Shown in pieces: positions 29,621 to 38,666 of a DNA stretch of 64,000 nucleotides. Position numbers and translations under genes: made by a program. How positions within the stretch are numbered: the stretch's first letter is position 1; each line of letters begins with the position of its first letter. The stretch is from G963708235 sp963708235. Its GTDB lineage: Bacteria; Actinomycetota; Acidimicrobiia; Spongiisociales; UBA5794. The stretch is taken from NCBI GenBank assembly GCA_963708235.1, contig OY970200.1, forward strand, positions 2,232,001 to 2,296,000. Reading direction: 5' to 3'. The notes beneath the pieces are model-generated. The model had not been told where the DNA came from. It saw only the letters and a program-made list of their open reading frames with translations, and made no database searches.

Positions 29621-30715
29621 TCAGCCGACGACGACGAGGTCGCGGGATGATTCGTTGAGGCGTTCCGGTCCGGACTCGGTGGCGACGACGATGTCCTCGA
29701 TCCGCATCCCGAACCGTCCCGGGATGTAGATGCCCGGCTCGACCGAGAAGGCCATTCCGGGCTCGATCAGCGTGGTGTTCCCGGCCACGAGGTAGGGGTC
29801 CTCGTGGACCTCCATGCCGATGCCATGACCGGTCCGGTGGATGAACCATTCCCCGTACCCGGCGGATTCCAGCACGGACCTGGTGGCGGTGTCGATCGAC
29901 TCGGCGGTGACCCCGGGTGCGACCGAGGCGACCCCGGCGTCCTGGGCGGTGCGCAACGCCTCGTAGGCCAGCTTGACCTCGGCGCTCGGCTCCCCCACCG
30001 AGAAGGTGCGGGTGGTGTCCGAGTAGTACCCCTCGACCCGGCCCCCGAAATCGACGACGACGGTGTCGCCGTGCTCGATGACCCGGTCCCCGGCCTCGTG
30101 GTGCGGTGAAGCGGCGTTGGGACCCGAGGCGACGATGGTGAAAGCGGCGTGGTCGCAGCCTTCCTCGACCAGCGCCTCACCGACCCAGCGGGCGATGTCA
30201 CGCTCGCGACGCCCCGAGAACTGCTGATCGGCCAACCGACCGGCGACACGATCGGCCGCCGCACCGGATCGGCGGAGGCGATCGACCTCGGCGGCGGTCT
30301 TCTTGATCCGCAGCGACGACACCAACGGACGTGCTGCGGTGAACTTGGCGCCGGGCAGAGCGTCCTGCAGTTCGAGCAGGAACCGTGACCAGGTGTGATC
30401 ACCGATGCCCACCACCGCCGACTGGCCGACCGCCCCGGCGACCAGGGCGATCGGATCCTCCTGCTCGCCCCAGCCACGAACCGAGAACACCCCGGGGATC
30501 ACGTTGACCCGTGGCACCTCGAGGACGGGGACGAACATGACGACGTCGCCGTCGGCCGGAATCACCGCCATGGTGAGACGCTCGGTCGGCTCGGCGTGGT
30601 ACCCGAGCACATACGGCAAGTCGGAGCCGATGCTGAGCAACACCGCATCCACCGCTGCGTCGGCCATGGCGGCGCGCAGCCCGGCCACCCTTCCGGCGTG
30701 ATCGATCCCCGTCAT
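29621..30715 (-). CDS. Xaa-Pro peptidase family protein (M24)
   Basis: This is a creatinase/aminopeptidase P-like metallopeptidase. The N-terminal half is the creatinase-type domain (LPYVLGYHAEPTERL). The C-terminal pita-bread domain has the five metal ligands: VVVDFGGRVEGYYSDTTRTF (two Asp), HRTGHGIGMEVHEDPY (His), FSVEPGIYIPG (Glu) and GMRIEDIVV (Glu). It should cleave peptides with proline in second position. ATG 30715 has GAGGAG 12-14 bases before it. It follows the LipB-LipA gene on the same strand with an 87-base gap. Residues before that ATG do not look like protein. Confidence 0.92.
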   Translation of the reverse strand: MTGIDHAGRVAGLRAAMADAAVDAVLLSIGSDLPYVLGYHAEPTERLTMAVIPADGDVVMFVPVLEVPRVNVIPGVFSVRGWGEQEDPIALVAGAVGQSAVVGIGDHTWSRFLLELQDALPGAKFTAARPLVSSLRIKKTAAEVDRLRRSGAAADRVAGRLADQQFSGRRERDIARWVGEALVEEGCDHAAFTIVASGPNAASPHHEAGDRVIEHGDTVVVDFGGRVEGYYSDTTRTFSVGEPSAEVKLAYEALRTAQDAGVASVAPGVTAESIDTATRSVLESAGYGEWFIHRTGHGIGMEVHEDPYLVAGNTTLIEPGMAFSVEPGIYIPGRFGMRIEDIVVATESGPERLNESSRDLVVVG

Positions 30716-30801
30716 ATCGTCAGAACTCCTCGGTACGGTCTTGGTTGGGTGGTGGTCGGCTGGGCTGTCGTCGACTGGGCCGCGGCGAATCGGAGCCGTC
30801 G

Positions 30802-32475
30802 TCAACTGGCGGCGGACGTTAGCGAATCCTTCGCATGGTACGAAGACCGCACCAGCGGCCCCGATTCGACATGAGGGATCCCCAGAACGTCACCCTCCCG
30901 GCGATACCGGTCGAACTCGTCGGGATGCACATACCGGCTCACCGGCCGGTGTCGGGGGGTGGGTCGGGCGTACTGGCCGATGGTGATGATGTCGACGCCG
31001 ACCGCCCGAAGGTCGGCAAGGGCGCCGAGCACCTCGTCCTCCGTCTCGCCCATTCCGACGATCAGACCTGACTTGACCGCCCCGTCGGGGACCAACCACT
31101 TGGCCCGCGCCAGCAGGCTCAGCGACCGCCCGTAATTGGCGGCGGTGCGGATGTCACGCTGCAACCGGAGCACGGTCTCGGTGTTGTGGTTGAGCACGTC
31201 GGGTCGCTCGCTCATGACGGTCTCCAGGGCGGTGCGATCCCCCTTGAAGTCGGGAACCAGCACTTCCACGGCACAGCCGGGAAGCCGGTCGCGGATTCGG
31301 CGGATGGTCTCGGCGAAGATGGCCGAACCGCCGTCAGGAAGATCGTCGCGGTTTACCGAGGTGAGCACGGCGTGGGACAGACCCATCTTCTCGATCGCTT
31401 CGGCGGCGCGGCGTGGCTCGTCGATGTCGACCTCCCCGGGGCGGCCGGTAGTGACGTCACAGAACGCACACGCACGGGTACACCGGTCGCCGAGAAGCAT
31501 CAGGGTGGCGGTGCCCTGGCTCCAGCATTCGTAGATGTTGGGGCATCCCGCCTCTTCACAGACGGTATTGAGCTCCAGGTCCCGCATCAGGTGCTTGAGG
31601 TCCTGGTACCCCTCCGAGGTCAGATCGGCCTTGACCCGCATCCACTCCGGACGCTCCGGCTCACCGGCAAGCAGCCCCCTGATGGCGATCGGCACCTCGT
31701 TGCGGTTGCGCGGGGAGAACACACCGGCTTCGACCATCCGGTCGACATCGAACGAGGTACGGCGCGCCCCCCGGGCGAAGGCGCCGAGCTGGGTCTCCAT
31801 CTCGGTGTGTCCGAACACCTCGGGAACGTGGGGCAGCATCGCCTCGACGACCTCCTCGAGGGTCACCTCACGGTCGAGCAGCTCACGCATCGAGGTGACA
31901 CTGCGATCGAGGATCCCGCAGGGCACGATGCTGCCGAAGTACGACAGATCGGGATCGACGTTGAGCGCAAAACCGTGCATCGACACACCACGGGCGACCC
32001 GGACCCCGATCGCCGCCACCTTGCCCCGATCGGTCCAGACGCCGGTGAGGCCCTGCTCGGCCCGGGCCTCGATCCCGAGATCGGCCAGGGTGGCGATGAG
32101 GAGCTCCTCGATGCGACGGACGTGACCGACCATGTCGAACCCGCCCACCAGGCGCGGCACCGCAAAGATCGGATACCCGACGAGCTGTCCGGGACCGTGA
32201 TAGGTGATGTCCCCGCCCCGGTCCACGTGGTGGAGGGTGGCGCCCAGCGCATCGAGACGCTCCTGGTCGATGAGGAGATTGCTGCCGTCCCCGTTGCGTC
32301 CCACGGTGTAGACGTGCGGGTGCTCGAGCAGCAGCAGGTAGTCGTCGACGGTCCGGACCTCGCCTGCGGCACCGGTACGTCCCTCCCAGATGGCACGCTG
32401 CAGGTCCCACGCCTCGTCGTAGGCGAGACGCCCCAGCCACCGGGTGCGGAGCCGACCGGTATCGACGTCGATCAC
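30802..32475 (-). CDS. lipB-lipA: LipB-LipA fusion: octanoyltransferase plus lipoyl synthase
   Basis: One 557-residue frame holds both steps of lipoic acid synthesis. Residues 1-235 are LipB, with RGGDITYHGPGQLVGYPI, the catalytic Lys in GKVAAIGVRV and Cys186 in VPCGILDRSVTSM. Residues about 270-557 are the radical-SAM enzyme LipA, with VCEEAGCPNIYECW (auxiliary cluster cysteines 306, 311, 317) and CTRACAFCD (radical-SAM cluster 332, 336, 339). The joint around ARRTSFDVDRMVEAGVF has no stop. ATG at residue 247 could allow separate LipA initiation. The GTG at 32475 overlaps the E2 stop (GTGA). The lipoyl domain of the upstream E2 is the obvious substrate. Confidence 0.9.
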   Translation of the reverse strand: MIDVDTGRLRTRWLGRLAYDEAWDLQRAIWEGRTGAAGEVRTVDDYLLLLEHPHVYTVGRNGDGSNLLIDQERLDALGATLHHVDRGGDITYHGPGQLVGYPIFAVPRLVGGFDMVGHVRRIEELLIATLADLGIEARAEQGLTGVWTDRGKVAAIGVRVARGVSMHGFALNVDPDLSYFGSIVPCGILDRSVTSMRELLDREVTLEEVVEAMLPHVPEVFGHTEMETQLGAFARGARRTSFDVDRMVEAGVFSPRNRNEVPIAIRGLLAGEPERPEWMRVKADLTSEGYQDLKHLMRDLELNTVCEEAGCPNIYECWSQGTATLMLLGDRCTRACAFCDVTTGRPGEVDIDEPRRAAEAIEKMGLSHAVLTSVNRDDLPDGGSAIFAETIRRIRDRLPGCAVEVLVPDFKGDRTALETVMSERPDVLNHNTETVLRLQRDIRTAANYGRSLSLLARAKWLVPDGAVKSGLIVGMGETEDEVLGALADLRAVGVDIITIGQYARPTPRHRPVSRYVHPDEFDRYRREGDVLGIPHVESGPLVRSSYHAKDSLTSAAS

Positions 32476-33983
32476 GAGAGTTCCTGCTCCCAATCCCAGG
32501 TCTCGAGGTTCTGCTTGATCCGCTGCAGGAACAGCACCGCGGTCGAACCGTCGAAGACCCGATGGTCCCAGGTGAGCCCGAGGTAGCCGATGTGACGGAT
32601 GGCGATGGTGTCGGTGCCGTCGGGCATGGTGACCACGGTGGGTCGCTTCGCCACGGTGTCGGTGGACAGGATCGCCGCATTGGGGACGTTGATCACCGGA
32701 GCGCTCATGAACGATCCGAACGGGCCCGGGTTGGTGATGGTGAAGGTGCTTCCGGAGACGTCGTCCGGTTCCAGCTTGCCGCTGCGTGCCTTGCCCGCCT
32801 TCTCGACGATGGCACGGGCGACGCCCTTGAGCCGGAGCCCGTCGGCGTTGCGCAGCGACACCACGACCAGGCCCTCCTGGTTGACATCGACGGCGATACC
32901 GAGGTGGACACGGCTGTTCATCACCTGCTTGCCCTGTTCGAGGTAGAAGGCGCTGTTGACCGCCGGGTAGGCGGAGAGGGCGTCCATGGTGGCCCTGGCG
33001 ATGAACGGCAGGTAGGTGAGCGAGAAGCCCTCGCGTTCCTTGAACTCGGCCTTGTGCGCCTGACGCACCCGCTCGACGTTCTCGTAGTCCACCTCGACCG
33101 AGGTCCACACATGCGCCGTGGTGTGCTTGGCCACCACCATGTTCTCGGCAATGCGGCGACGCAACCGGCTGATCTCGACGATCTCCTGACCGGGGCCGGC
33201 GGTGATCTCGGCAGCGGGACGGGGCGCCGGAGCGGATGCCGGGGCAGGCGCCGCCGCAGCAGCGGCAGGGGCCGCTGCGGGCTCCGCCGGGGTGGAGGCA
33301 GCCGGTGCGGCCGCAGGAGCCGGAGCGGTAGCAGGAGCCGGAGCGGTCGAGGCGGGCTCGGCGGCAACCTTGGCGCCTCCGCTCTCGACGAAGTTCATCA
33401 CGTCCTTGCGGGTGATCCGACCGCCCTCACCGGTTCCGGCGACGGCGTCGAGATCGACATCGTGCTCGGCGGCGAGCTTGCGCACCACCGGTGACAGCAC
33501 GGCACGACGGCTGGCATCACCGGATGCGGCGGCCGGATCGGCGGATGTTTCTCCGGTGGAATCGGCTTCGGTTTCCTCGCTGGGCGCCTCCTCGCTGGAC
33601 GCCTCGGCGGTTACCGGTTCCTGGGCGGCGGGGTCCGGCTCGTCGGCTGTCGCCTCGGGCGTCTCCTCGGCTTCGGCCTCTGCCGGCTCCTCGCCCGCAT
33701 CATCTGCGGCAGCGGGGGTGGCCTCACCATCGCCGGCATCGTCACCCTCCTGGGCGATGATCGCCAGCGGTGTGCCCACACCGACGGTGTCACCCTCGGC
33801 GACCAGGATCTCCTTGATCACACCGGCGGCGGGGGAAGGCACCTCGGTATCCACCTTGTCGGTGGAGATCTCGAGGAGTACCTCGTCTTCGGCGATCGTG
33901 TCCCCGGGCTGCTTCGCCCAGGAAAGGATCGTTCCTTCGGTGACGGTCTCACCGAGCTGGGGCATCGTCACCGTGACGGCCAT
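32472..33983 (-). CDS. sucB: 2-oxoacid dehydrogenase complex E2 (dihydrolipoyl acyltransferase)
   Basis: This is the core acyltransferase of a pyruvate, 2-oxoglutarate or branched-chain 2-oxoacid dehydrogenase. The 503 residues comprise a single lipoyl domain with the modified lysine in ISTDKVDTEVPSP and a long Glu/Ala-rich linker. A peripheral subunit-binding domain (LSPVVRKLAAEHDVDL) is followed by a second Ala/Pro linker. The catalytic domain ends with LTWDHRVFDGSTAV, the HxxxDG acyltransferase motif. ATG 33983 follows AAGGAGACC. Gene order Lpd, E2, LipB-LipA on one strand links enzyme, cofactor synthesis and recycling. Which 2-oxoacid it uses cannot be decided, since no E1 gene is in the window. 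Confidence 0.93.
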   Translation of the reverse strand: MAVTVTMPQLGETVTEGTILSWAKQPGDTIAEDEVLLEISTDKVDTEVPSPAAGVIKEILVAEGDTVGVGTPLAIIAQEGDDAGDGEATPAAADDAGEEPAEAEAEETPEATADEPDPAAQEPVTAEASSEEAPSEETEADSTGETSADPAAASGDASRRAVLSPVVRKLAAEHDVDLDAVAGTGEGGRITRKDVMNFVESGGAKVAAEPASTAPAPATAPAPAAAPAASTPAEPAAAPAAAAAAPAPASAPAPRPAAEITAGPGQEIVEISRLRRRIAENMVVAKHTTAHVWTSVEVDYENVERVRQAHKAEFKEREGFSLTYLPFIARATMDALSAYPAVNSAFYLEQGKQVMNSRVHLGIAVDVNQEGLVVVSLRNADGLRLKGVARAIVEKAGKARSGKLEPDDVSGSTFTITNPGPFGSFMSAPVINVPNAAILSTDTVAKRPTVVTMPDGTDTIAIRHIGYLGLTWDHRVFDGSTAVLFLQRIKQNLETWDWEQELS

Positions 33984-34003
33984 GCGAATGGTCTCCTTGT
34001 AAA

Positions 34004-34041
34004 TGGTCGGGAGTGACTTGGTCGGGCGTAACTTGGTCGGG
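34004..34041. repeat. Three short direct repeats, 15-base period
   Basis: TGGTCGGG occurs at 34004, 34019 and 34034, with two copies extended to ACTTGGTCGGG. They fill the 75-base gap between lpd and the E2 gene, upstream of the E2 ribosome site. Spacing of one and a half helical turns could suit a protein, but chance expansion is equally possible. Confidence 0.5.
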
Positions 34042-34058
34042 TCTTGCGAATCTGTCGA

Positions 34059-35429
34059 TCAGTGCAGCGGGCGCCCGGCGGACGCCAGCAGCGTCTCACC
34101 GATCGCTTCGGAGATGGTCGGATGGGCATGGATGAAGGCGGCGGCCTCGGTCGGCAACGCCTCCCAGGCGACGACATACATCAGCTCGTGGATCATCTCA
34201 CCGGCACCTGGTCCCACCACGGTCGCTCCGAGAATCGGGCCATCCACCTGGGAAACGACCTTGACGATGCCGCCTTCGTCACCCTGGATAACGGCACGAC
34301 CCAGTCCCCGCATTCCGTGCTCGACAACCTCGATCTCGAAACCAGCCTGCCGGGCGGCGTCCTCGGTCAGCCCCACTGCGGCGACCTCGGGGTGGGTGTA
34401 CACGACGAGCGGGATGGCCCGGTAGTCGACCGGGGCCGTCCCTCCGGTGGCGATGTGCGTGATGGCGGCGATGCCTTCGGCGAAGCCGGCATGAGCGAGT
34501 TGAGGAGTACCTGCCACGATGTCGCCCACGGCGTAGATGCCTTCGTGGGCGGTCTGCATCGTCTCCAGGTCGACCTGGACATAGCCGCGGTCGACCTGGA
34601 CCGAGGTGTGCTCCAGACCGATCGAGTCGGTGAGCGGGGCACGGCCCACCGCCACCAACACCACATCGACCTCGGCGGTGGTGCCACCGGCGGTGACGAC
34701 CACACTGGACTCGCCGACCTGCGGCGCATCGACGGCCACCCCGGTGGTGATCTTGATGCCCGCCTTGCGGAAGGTTCGCTGCAGGACCTTGACGGCCGCC
34801 GGATCGGTCCCGGGGAGGATCTGATCCATCGCCTCGAAGAGATGCACCTCGGAACCGGTGTCGCCGAGTAGCGAGGCGAACTCGCACCCGATGACGCCGC
34901 CACCGATGATGGCGACCCGCTCGGGGCGGTGCTCCCAGTCGAGGGCTTCGTCGCTGGAGACGATCAGTCGACCGTCGAAGTCGTAGTTGGGGATGCTGCG
35001 GGGCACCGAGCCGGTGGCCAGGATGATCTTCCCCGCTTCGATGGTCCGGGTTCCGTCGGCGGTGTCGACCGCAACGGTCCCGTCCTCGGCGATCCGCCCG
35101 AAGCCGTCGATGACTTCGACGCCCCTGGCCTTGAGCAGACCGCCCAGACCACGGACCACCCGGTCGACGACGCTGTTCTTTCGATCGAGGGCGGCTTTCC
35201 AGTCGAGACTTGGGCTGTCGGAGACGACACCGAACTCGCCGGCGTTCTGCACCGTGGTGTAGACCGCGGCGGTCTGGAGCCAGGCTTTGGCCGGGATGCA
35301 CCCGCGGTTGAGGCAGGTCCCCCCGACCGTGTCTTTCTCGATCAGAGCGACCGACAACCCGAAGTTGTGAGCGTAGAGCGCGGCGGCGTATCCGCCCGGG
35401 CCCCCGCCGATGATGGCTACGTCGTACAT
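34059..35429 (-). CDS. lpdA: Dihydrolipoyl dehydrogenase (E3)
   Basis: This flavoprotein reoxidises the dihydrolipoyl arms of 2-oxoacid dehydrogenases with NAD+. The 456 residues have the FAD site AIIGGGPGGYAAALYA, the intact redox pair GGTCLNRGCIPAK, the NAD site VAIIGGGVIGCEFAS, IYAVGDIV and the C-terminal catalytic dyad HAHPTISEAIGE. All catalytic residues are present, unlike the flavoprotein at 5.8-7.2 kb. ATG 35429 is preceded by GGAGG at short spacing, with a TAATCT box about 40 bases upstream. It lies just upstream of the E2 and LipB-LipA genes on the same strand. Confidence 0.96.
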   Translation of the reverse strand: MYDVAIIGGGPGGYAAALYAHNFGLSVALIEKDTVGGTCLNRGCIPAKAWLQTAAVYTTVQNAGEFGVVSDSPSLDWKAALDRKNSVVDRVVRGLGGLLKARGVEVIDGFGRIAEDGTVAVDTADGTRTIEAGKIILATGSVPRSIPNYDFDGRLIVSSDEALDWEHRPERVAIIGGGVIGCEFASLLGDTGSEVHLFEAMDQILPGTDPAAVKVLQRTFRKAGIKITTGVAVDAPQVGESSVVVTAGGTTAEVDVVLVAVGRAPLTDSIGLEHTSVQVDRGYVQVDLETMQTAHEGIYAVGDIVAGTPQLAHAGFAEGIAAITHIATGGTAPVDYRAIPLVVYTHPEVAAVGLTEDAARQAGFEIEVVEHGMRGLGRAVIQGDEGGIVKVVSQVDGPILGATVVGPGAGEMIHELMYVVAWEALPTEAAAFIHAHPTISEAIGETLLASAGRPLH

Positions 35430-35686
35430 GATCCTCCATCGGGCGTCGAACGGTGTCGCCCCCAAGATTAGAGGATGTGCCGCCCCCTCATTCCAACCGC
35501 ACCCGGGGACCCGGGCGCCGGCGGCCGTTCGATCCCCCGGCGTGGGTCCGCAGCCCCCCATCACCTGGCCGGGGCTTCGACCGGAGTGCACATCTGAAGC
35601 AGAGCACCCCCAACCGGCAGACACCGCCACAGACGACCGACGGGCCGGCTCCCCGACCGTGGGCACCGTACGGGTACGATCCCGGG

Positions 35687-35773
35687 ATGCAGACGCGGTA
35701 CCTCATCCTCGCTTCGCTCATCACCGGGCTTGCCATCCTCGCCGCCGCTGCCGTGTGGTTCACACAGCTCTGA
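35687..35773 (+). CDS. Tiny single-pass membrane protein (28 residues), leaderless
   Basis: ATG 35687 opens a 28-codon frame reading MQTRYLILASLITGLAIL and then a hydrophobic run ending WFTQL. Apart from the first four residues it is one transmembrane helix. TACGAT at 35675-35680 sits 6 bases before the ATG, the leaderless promoter arrangement seen at many genes here. It precedes the FAD oxidoreductase by 12 bases and could be a leader gene for it. Its shortness keeps confidence moderate. Confidence 0.5.
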   Translation: MQTRYLILASLITGLAILAAAAVWFTQL

Positions 35774-35785
35774 GACGGGGTGTCC

Positions 35786-36928
35786 ATGAGTGGCGGGCAA
35801 CGACGGATTCTGGTGGTGGGTGGGGGTATCGCCGGTGCAGGTGCGGCGGCGGCGTTGGCGGGCCGCAGCCTGGTGACCGTCGTCGACACCGAGCCGACCC
35901 TCGCCTATCACACCACCGGTCGCTCCGCCGCCCTGTTCTTCGAGAATTACGGCGCCGCCGCCATCCGGCCGTTGTCGCGCGCCAGCCGTCGGTTCCTGGA
36001 GGCGCCGGCGGAGGGGCTGACCGACCACCCGCTGTTGTCGCCACGGGGAGCGCTCACCGTCGGAACGGGCGCCGAGCGGGTCATGCTCGACACGGTGTAT
36101 ACCGAAGGGCTGGCCGCCGGCGCCACCGTCCACCGCCTCGATGCCGTCGAGATCGCCGCCCGGTGTCCCGGGTTGCGCCCCGACGTCATGACCGACGGCG
36201 TCTGGGAGCCCGACGCCGCCGACATCGACGTCGCCGCGCTGCACCAGGCGTTCGTCCGTCAAATCCGACGTGAGGGAGGGGTCATCCGGACCGACACCGA
36301 ATTGGCCGCCGCCGAGCACGCTCCGGATGGCTGGCGTGTCGAGTTCCGCTGCCGTGACGGGTCGCCGGAGACATGGGAGGGGGACGTGATCGTCGATGCC
36401 GCCGGCGCCTGGGGCGACGTGGTGGCACAACGCTGCGGGGTGACACCGATCGGTCTCCAGCCGTTGCGACGGACCGCCTTCATGGTCGCCGGATCTCCGG
36501 CCTCTGCCTCATGGCCCCTCGTCGCCGAAGTGTGCAACCGCTTCTATTTCAAGCCCGACGGGGAGCAGATCCTCTGCTCCCTCGCCGACGAGACACCCTC
36601 CGACCCGTGTGATGCGCGTCCCGAAGAGATCGATGTGGCATCCGCCATCGAACGGATCAACGAAGCAACCACACTGCAGATCCGCCATGTCCGGACTGCC
36701 TGGGCGGGTCTGCGGACCTTCGCCCCCGATCGCGCCATGGTGATCGGTCCCGATCCGGACAACGGGGCATTCGTCTGGTTGGTCGGGCAGGGCGGCACCG
36801 GGATCCAGACCGCACCGGCGGCGGGTCGGCTGGCCGCCGCCATGGCGCTCGGCGAGACGATGCCCGACGACCTGACACGGTTGGGATGTGATCCGATCGC
36901 ACTGGGTGCAGGACGATTCCGAAGCTGA
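35786..36928 (+). CDS. FAD-dependent oxidoreductase (DAO family, glycine oxidase/D-amino acid dehydrogenase-like)
   Basis: This flavoprotein probably oxidises an amine or amino acid. The 380 residues start with the FAD motif RILVVGGGIAGAGAAAAL and continue with YHTTGRSAALFFENYG. They contain PDAADIDVAALHQAF, typical of sarcosine oxidase/DadA proteins, and VIVDAAGAWGDVVA. The C-terminal FAD contact is VWLVGQGGTGIQTAPAAG. No membrane segment is seen. ATG 35786 is close behind the tiny membrane protein stop; GTG 35780 is an alternative. The substrate cannot be assigned. Confidence 0.87.
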   Translation: MSGGQRRILVVGGGIAGAGAAAALAGRSLVTVVDTEPTLAYHTTGRSAALFFENYGAAAIRPLSRASRRFLEAPAEGLTDHPLLSPRGALTVGTGAERVMLDTVYTEGLAAGATVHRLDAVEIAARCPGLRPDVMTDGVWEPDAADIDVAALHQAFVRQIRREGGVIRTDTELAAAEHAPDGWRVEFRCRDGSPETWEGDVIVDAAGAWGDVVAQRCGVTPIGLQPLRRTAFMVAGSPASASWPLVAEVCNRFYFKPDGEQILCSLADETPSDPCDARPEEIDVASAIERINEATTLQIRHVRTAWAGLRTFAPDRAMVIGPDPDNGAFVWLVGQGGTGIQTAPAAGRLAAAMALGETMPDDLTRLGCDPIALGAGRFRS

Positions 36929-36985
36929 GCGGAGGCCGGCGGTTCCCAGGATCGTCGAACCGTGAACCGCTCCAGGCTGCGCTCG

Positions 36986-37543
36986 TCAGCCGACGAGGTC
37001 TCCGGCAACGGCGACCAACCGTTCCAGGTCGATGCCATCGGACTCGACGTTGAACACCTGTGGGCCGAGCCGGACCATCACCACCACCGACTCCGCCATG
37101 GTGAAGGCGTCGGCCTGGTCGCCAAGGTCGCCGACCTCCTCGACGGCGACGGCACGCTCGGTGATGCGAGCCAGATCTTCGTCGTAGAGGGCGGTTGCGG
37201 TCGCCTCCGAGTCCTCGGGCCCCGTCAACTCCCGAACGTAGACCACACCCTCGTTGGCCAGAAACGCACAGGTCGGGGCCATCGGGTCGACTCGCGGCGG
37301 TTCGAGCAATGGTCCCAGGATCGACTCGAGCTGATCGATGTCGAACCTGGCACACACCTCGGCGCCGTCGACGAGCGGGAGGGCATCGGCGGGATCGGTG
37401 GTGGTGACCAGCATCGTGGTCGACGGCGCCGAGGCGGTCGAGGACGTCGACGGGGTGTCACCGCTGCCGTCGCACGCTCCCGACGTGACAACCACGACGA
37501 CGAGGGCGACGGCCCGCCAGTTTCCTGCCACAGGAGTCCCCAC
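36986..37543 (-). CDS. Putative lipoprotein, DUF3558-like
   Basis: The 185-residue product has a hydrophobic N-terminus (VALVVVVVTSGAC) with a cysteine in lipobox position, then a Ser/Thr-rich spacer. The globular part has two spaced cysteines, in EVCARFDIDQLESILG and PTCAFLANEG, and a C-terminal strand ending in FNVESDGIDLERL. The pattern of an early and a later cysteine after a short domain resembles mycobacterial DUF3558 lipoproteins. It lies three bases after the next lipoprotein on the same strand; the two share layout and are probably paralogues. The function is unknown. Confidence 0.7.
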   Translation of the reverse strand: MGTPVAGNWRAVALVVVVVTSGACDGSGDTPSTSSTASAPSTTMLVTTTDPADALPLVDGAEVCARFDIDQLESILGPLLEPPRVDPMAPTCAFLANEGVVYVRELTGPEDSEATATALYDEDLARITERAVAVEEVGDLGDQADAFTMAESVVVMVRLGPQVFNVESDGIDLERLVAVAGDLVG

Positions 37544-37546
37544 GGA

Positions 37547-38113
37547 TCAGGTGTCCATGCCGACGTTGGTGAGGATGGTGCGCATCGCCTCGACCATCTC
37601 GTCATCGGTGACCCGTGGGCCCTCACCGAGCGGGTTTCGGACCACCTGGAGATCGACATAGATGTCTCCGGCTCGGACGTGGAGCCAACTCCCGGTCAGA
37701 TAGGCCTCGTCTCCGAGCCCCTCCACCTCGGAATCAGACCCGAGGATCTCCTGGCGGTCGGCATACGCCTCGCCCCCGGGGATCACCAACCCGACCCCGA
37801 CCTGACCGGTGGACTCCGGATCCACCGGGAGAACCACGCAACGGGCACCGTCACCGTCGGGAGTGCCGCCCTCCTCGCCCAGCAGCGCATCCACATCGAG
37901 ATTCTCGAGCAGCGTGCACACGTCGGCATCTTCACCTTCAGGCACGGTGTCCCCGGCGCTCGGGTCGGTCGCAGCGGTGGCGTCGCCGGCAACGGTCGAT
38001 GCGGTTCCCGCTGGGTCGTCCCCGGCTCCGTTCCCTGCGTCGTCGCCGCATGCGGACAACACAAGGGCGCCCGCAAGCAGCAGCATCGCCATGCGGCCGG
38101 TCGATACCTTCAC
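37547..38113 (-). CDS. Putative lipoprotein, DUF3558-like
   Basis: The 188-residue protein has a clear signal with lipobox in MLLLAGALVLSACGDD, then an Asp/Gly/Thr-rich linker. The folded domain has cysteines in ADVCTLLENLDVDALLG and ARCVVLPVD, like its downstream neighbour. GTG 38113 is preferred for the GGAGGT upstream, although an ATG eight codons later also gives a valid signal peptide. Both proteins should be attached to the outer face of the membrane. No partner is obvious. Confidence 0.75.
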   Translation of the reverse strand: MKVSTGRMAMLLLAGALVLSACGDDAGNGAGDDPAGTASTVAGDATAATDPSAGDTVPEGEDADVCTLLENLDVDALLGEEGGTPDGDGARCVVLPVDPESTGQVGVGLVIPGGEAYADRQEILGSDSEVEGLGDEAYLTGSWLHVRAGDIYVDLQVVRNPLGEGPRVTDDEMVEAMRTILTNVGMDT

Positions 38114-38276
38114 CTGTCGGACCTCCTCGGAAAGCTTCGCACATGGGTCACGACGCGCACGATAGCCAGCATCCACCGATAGGGCGCAAGGCGACATCGT
38201 GCGTCGCCAGGTCGTGCAAACGGGTCCCGTACCGCCCGGGACGGGCAGAGTCTGGGAGCGACAGTAGGCTCCCGAA

Positions 38277-38666
38277 ATGCTGACCATCAGTGATCCCGAG
38301 CTGCGTGCCCTCGCCTCTGGTGAAACCATCGTGGCCTTCGTGCCACGGATGACGGTGACCGAGGGCGATGAACTGGACCTCACCGGCGGTGGACCGCTGC
38401 CGACCGACGATCTCAAACCGGCGTATCAACGGTGGGCCGAAGCCGGACCTCCTCCCGGTGACTGGACCGGTGTGGTGGTTTCGGTCGATCCGGCGGCGAT
38501 CCTCGACCCGATCGCCGGAAATGCCCGCCACATCCTCTCCGAGCCTGGGACCGGCGACGTCGTGCTCCTCCGCATGTACGGACCGGACGGCCCGGTCCTC
38601 GACGAGGAGACGTTTGCGGCCCGCCTCCGTTCGGTCGAAGGTGCGCTCGGCAGGGCACCGGGATGA
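38277..38666 (+). CDS. Hypothetical protein, possible ASCH/PUA-like domain
   Basis: The 129-residue product starts MLTISDPELRALASGE and has a strand-rich start, ETIVAFVPRMTVTEGDELDL, that resembles the opening of ASCH domains (a turn followed by a GD step before a beta strand). That domain assignment is tentative. TAGGCT lies 6 bases upstream of the ATG, so it is probably leaderless. The stop overlaps the start of the next gene (ATGA), linking it with an alpha/beta hydrolase. Confidence 0.65.
   Translation: MLTISDPELRALASGETIVAFVPRMTVTEGDELDLTGGGPLPTDDLKPAYQRWAEAGPPPGDWTGVVVSVDPAAILDPIAGNARHILSEPGTGDVVLLRMYGPDGPVLDEETFAARLRSVEGALGRAPG

Noticed and set aside
33202..34002. Ala/Gly/Ser-rich plus-strand frame over the E2 gene
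   Set aside because: It is the reverse of the E2 linker codons; the E2 protein is unmistakable.
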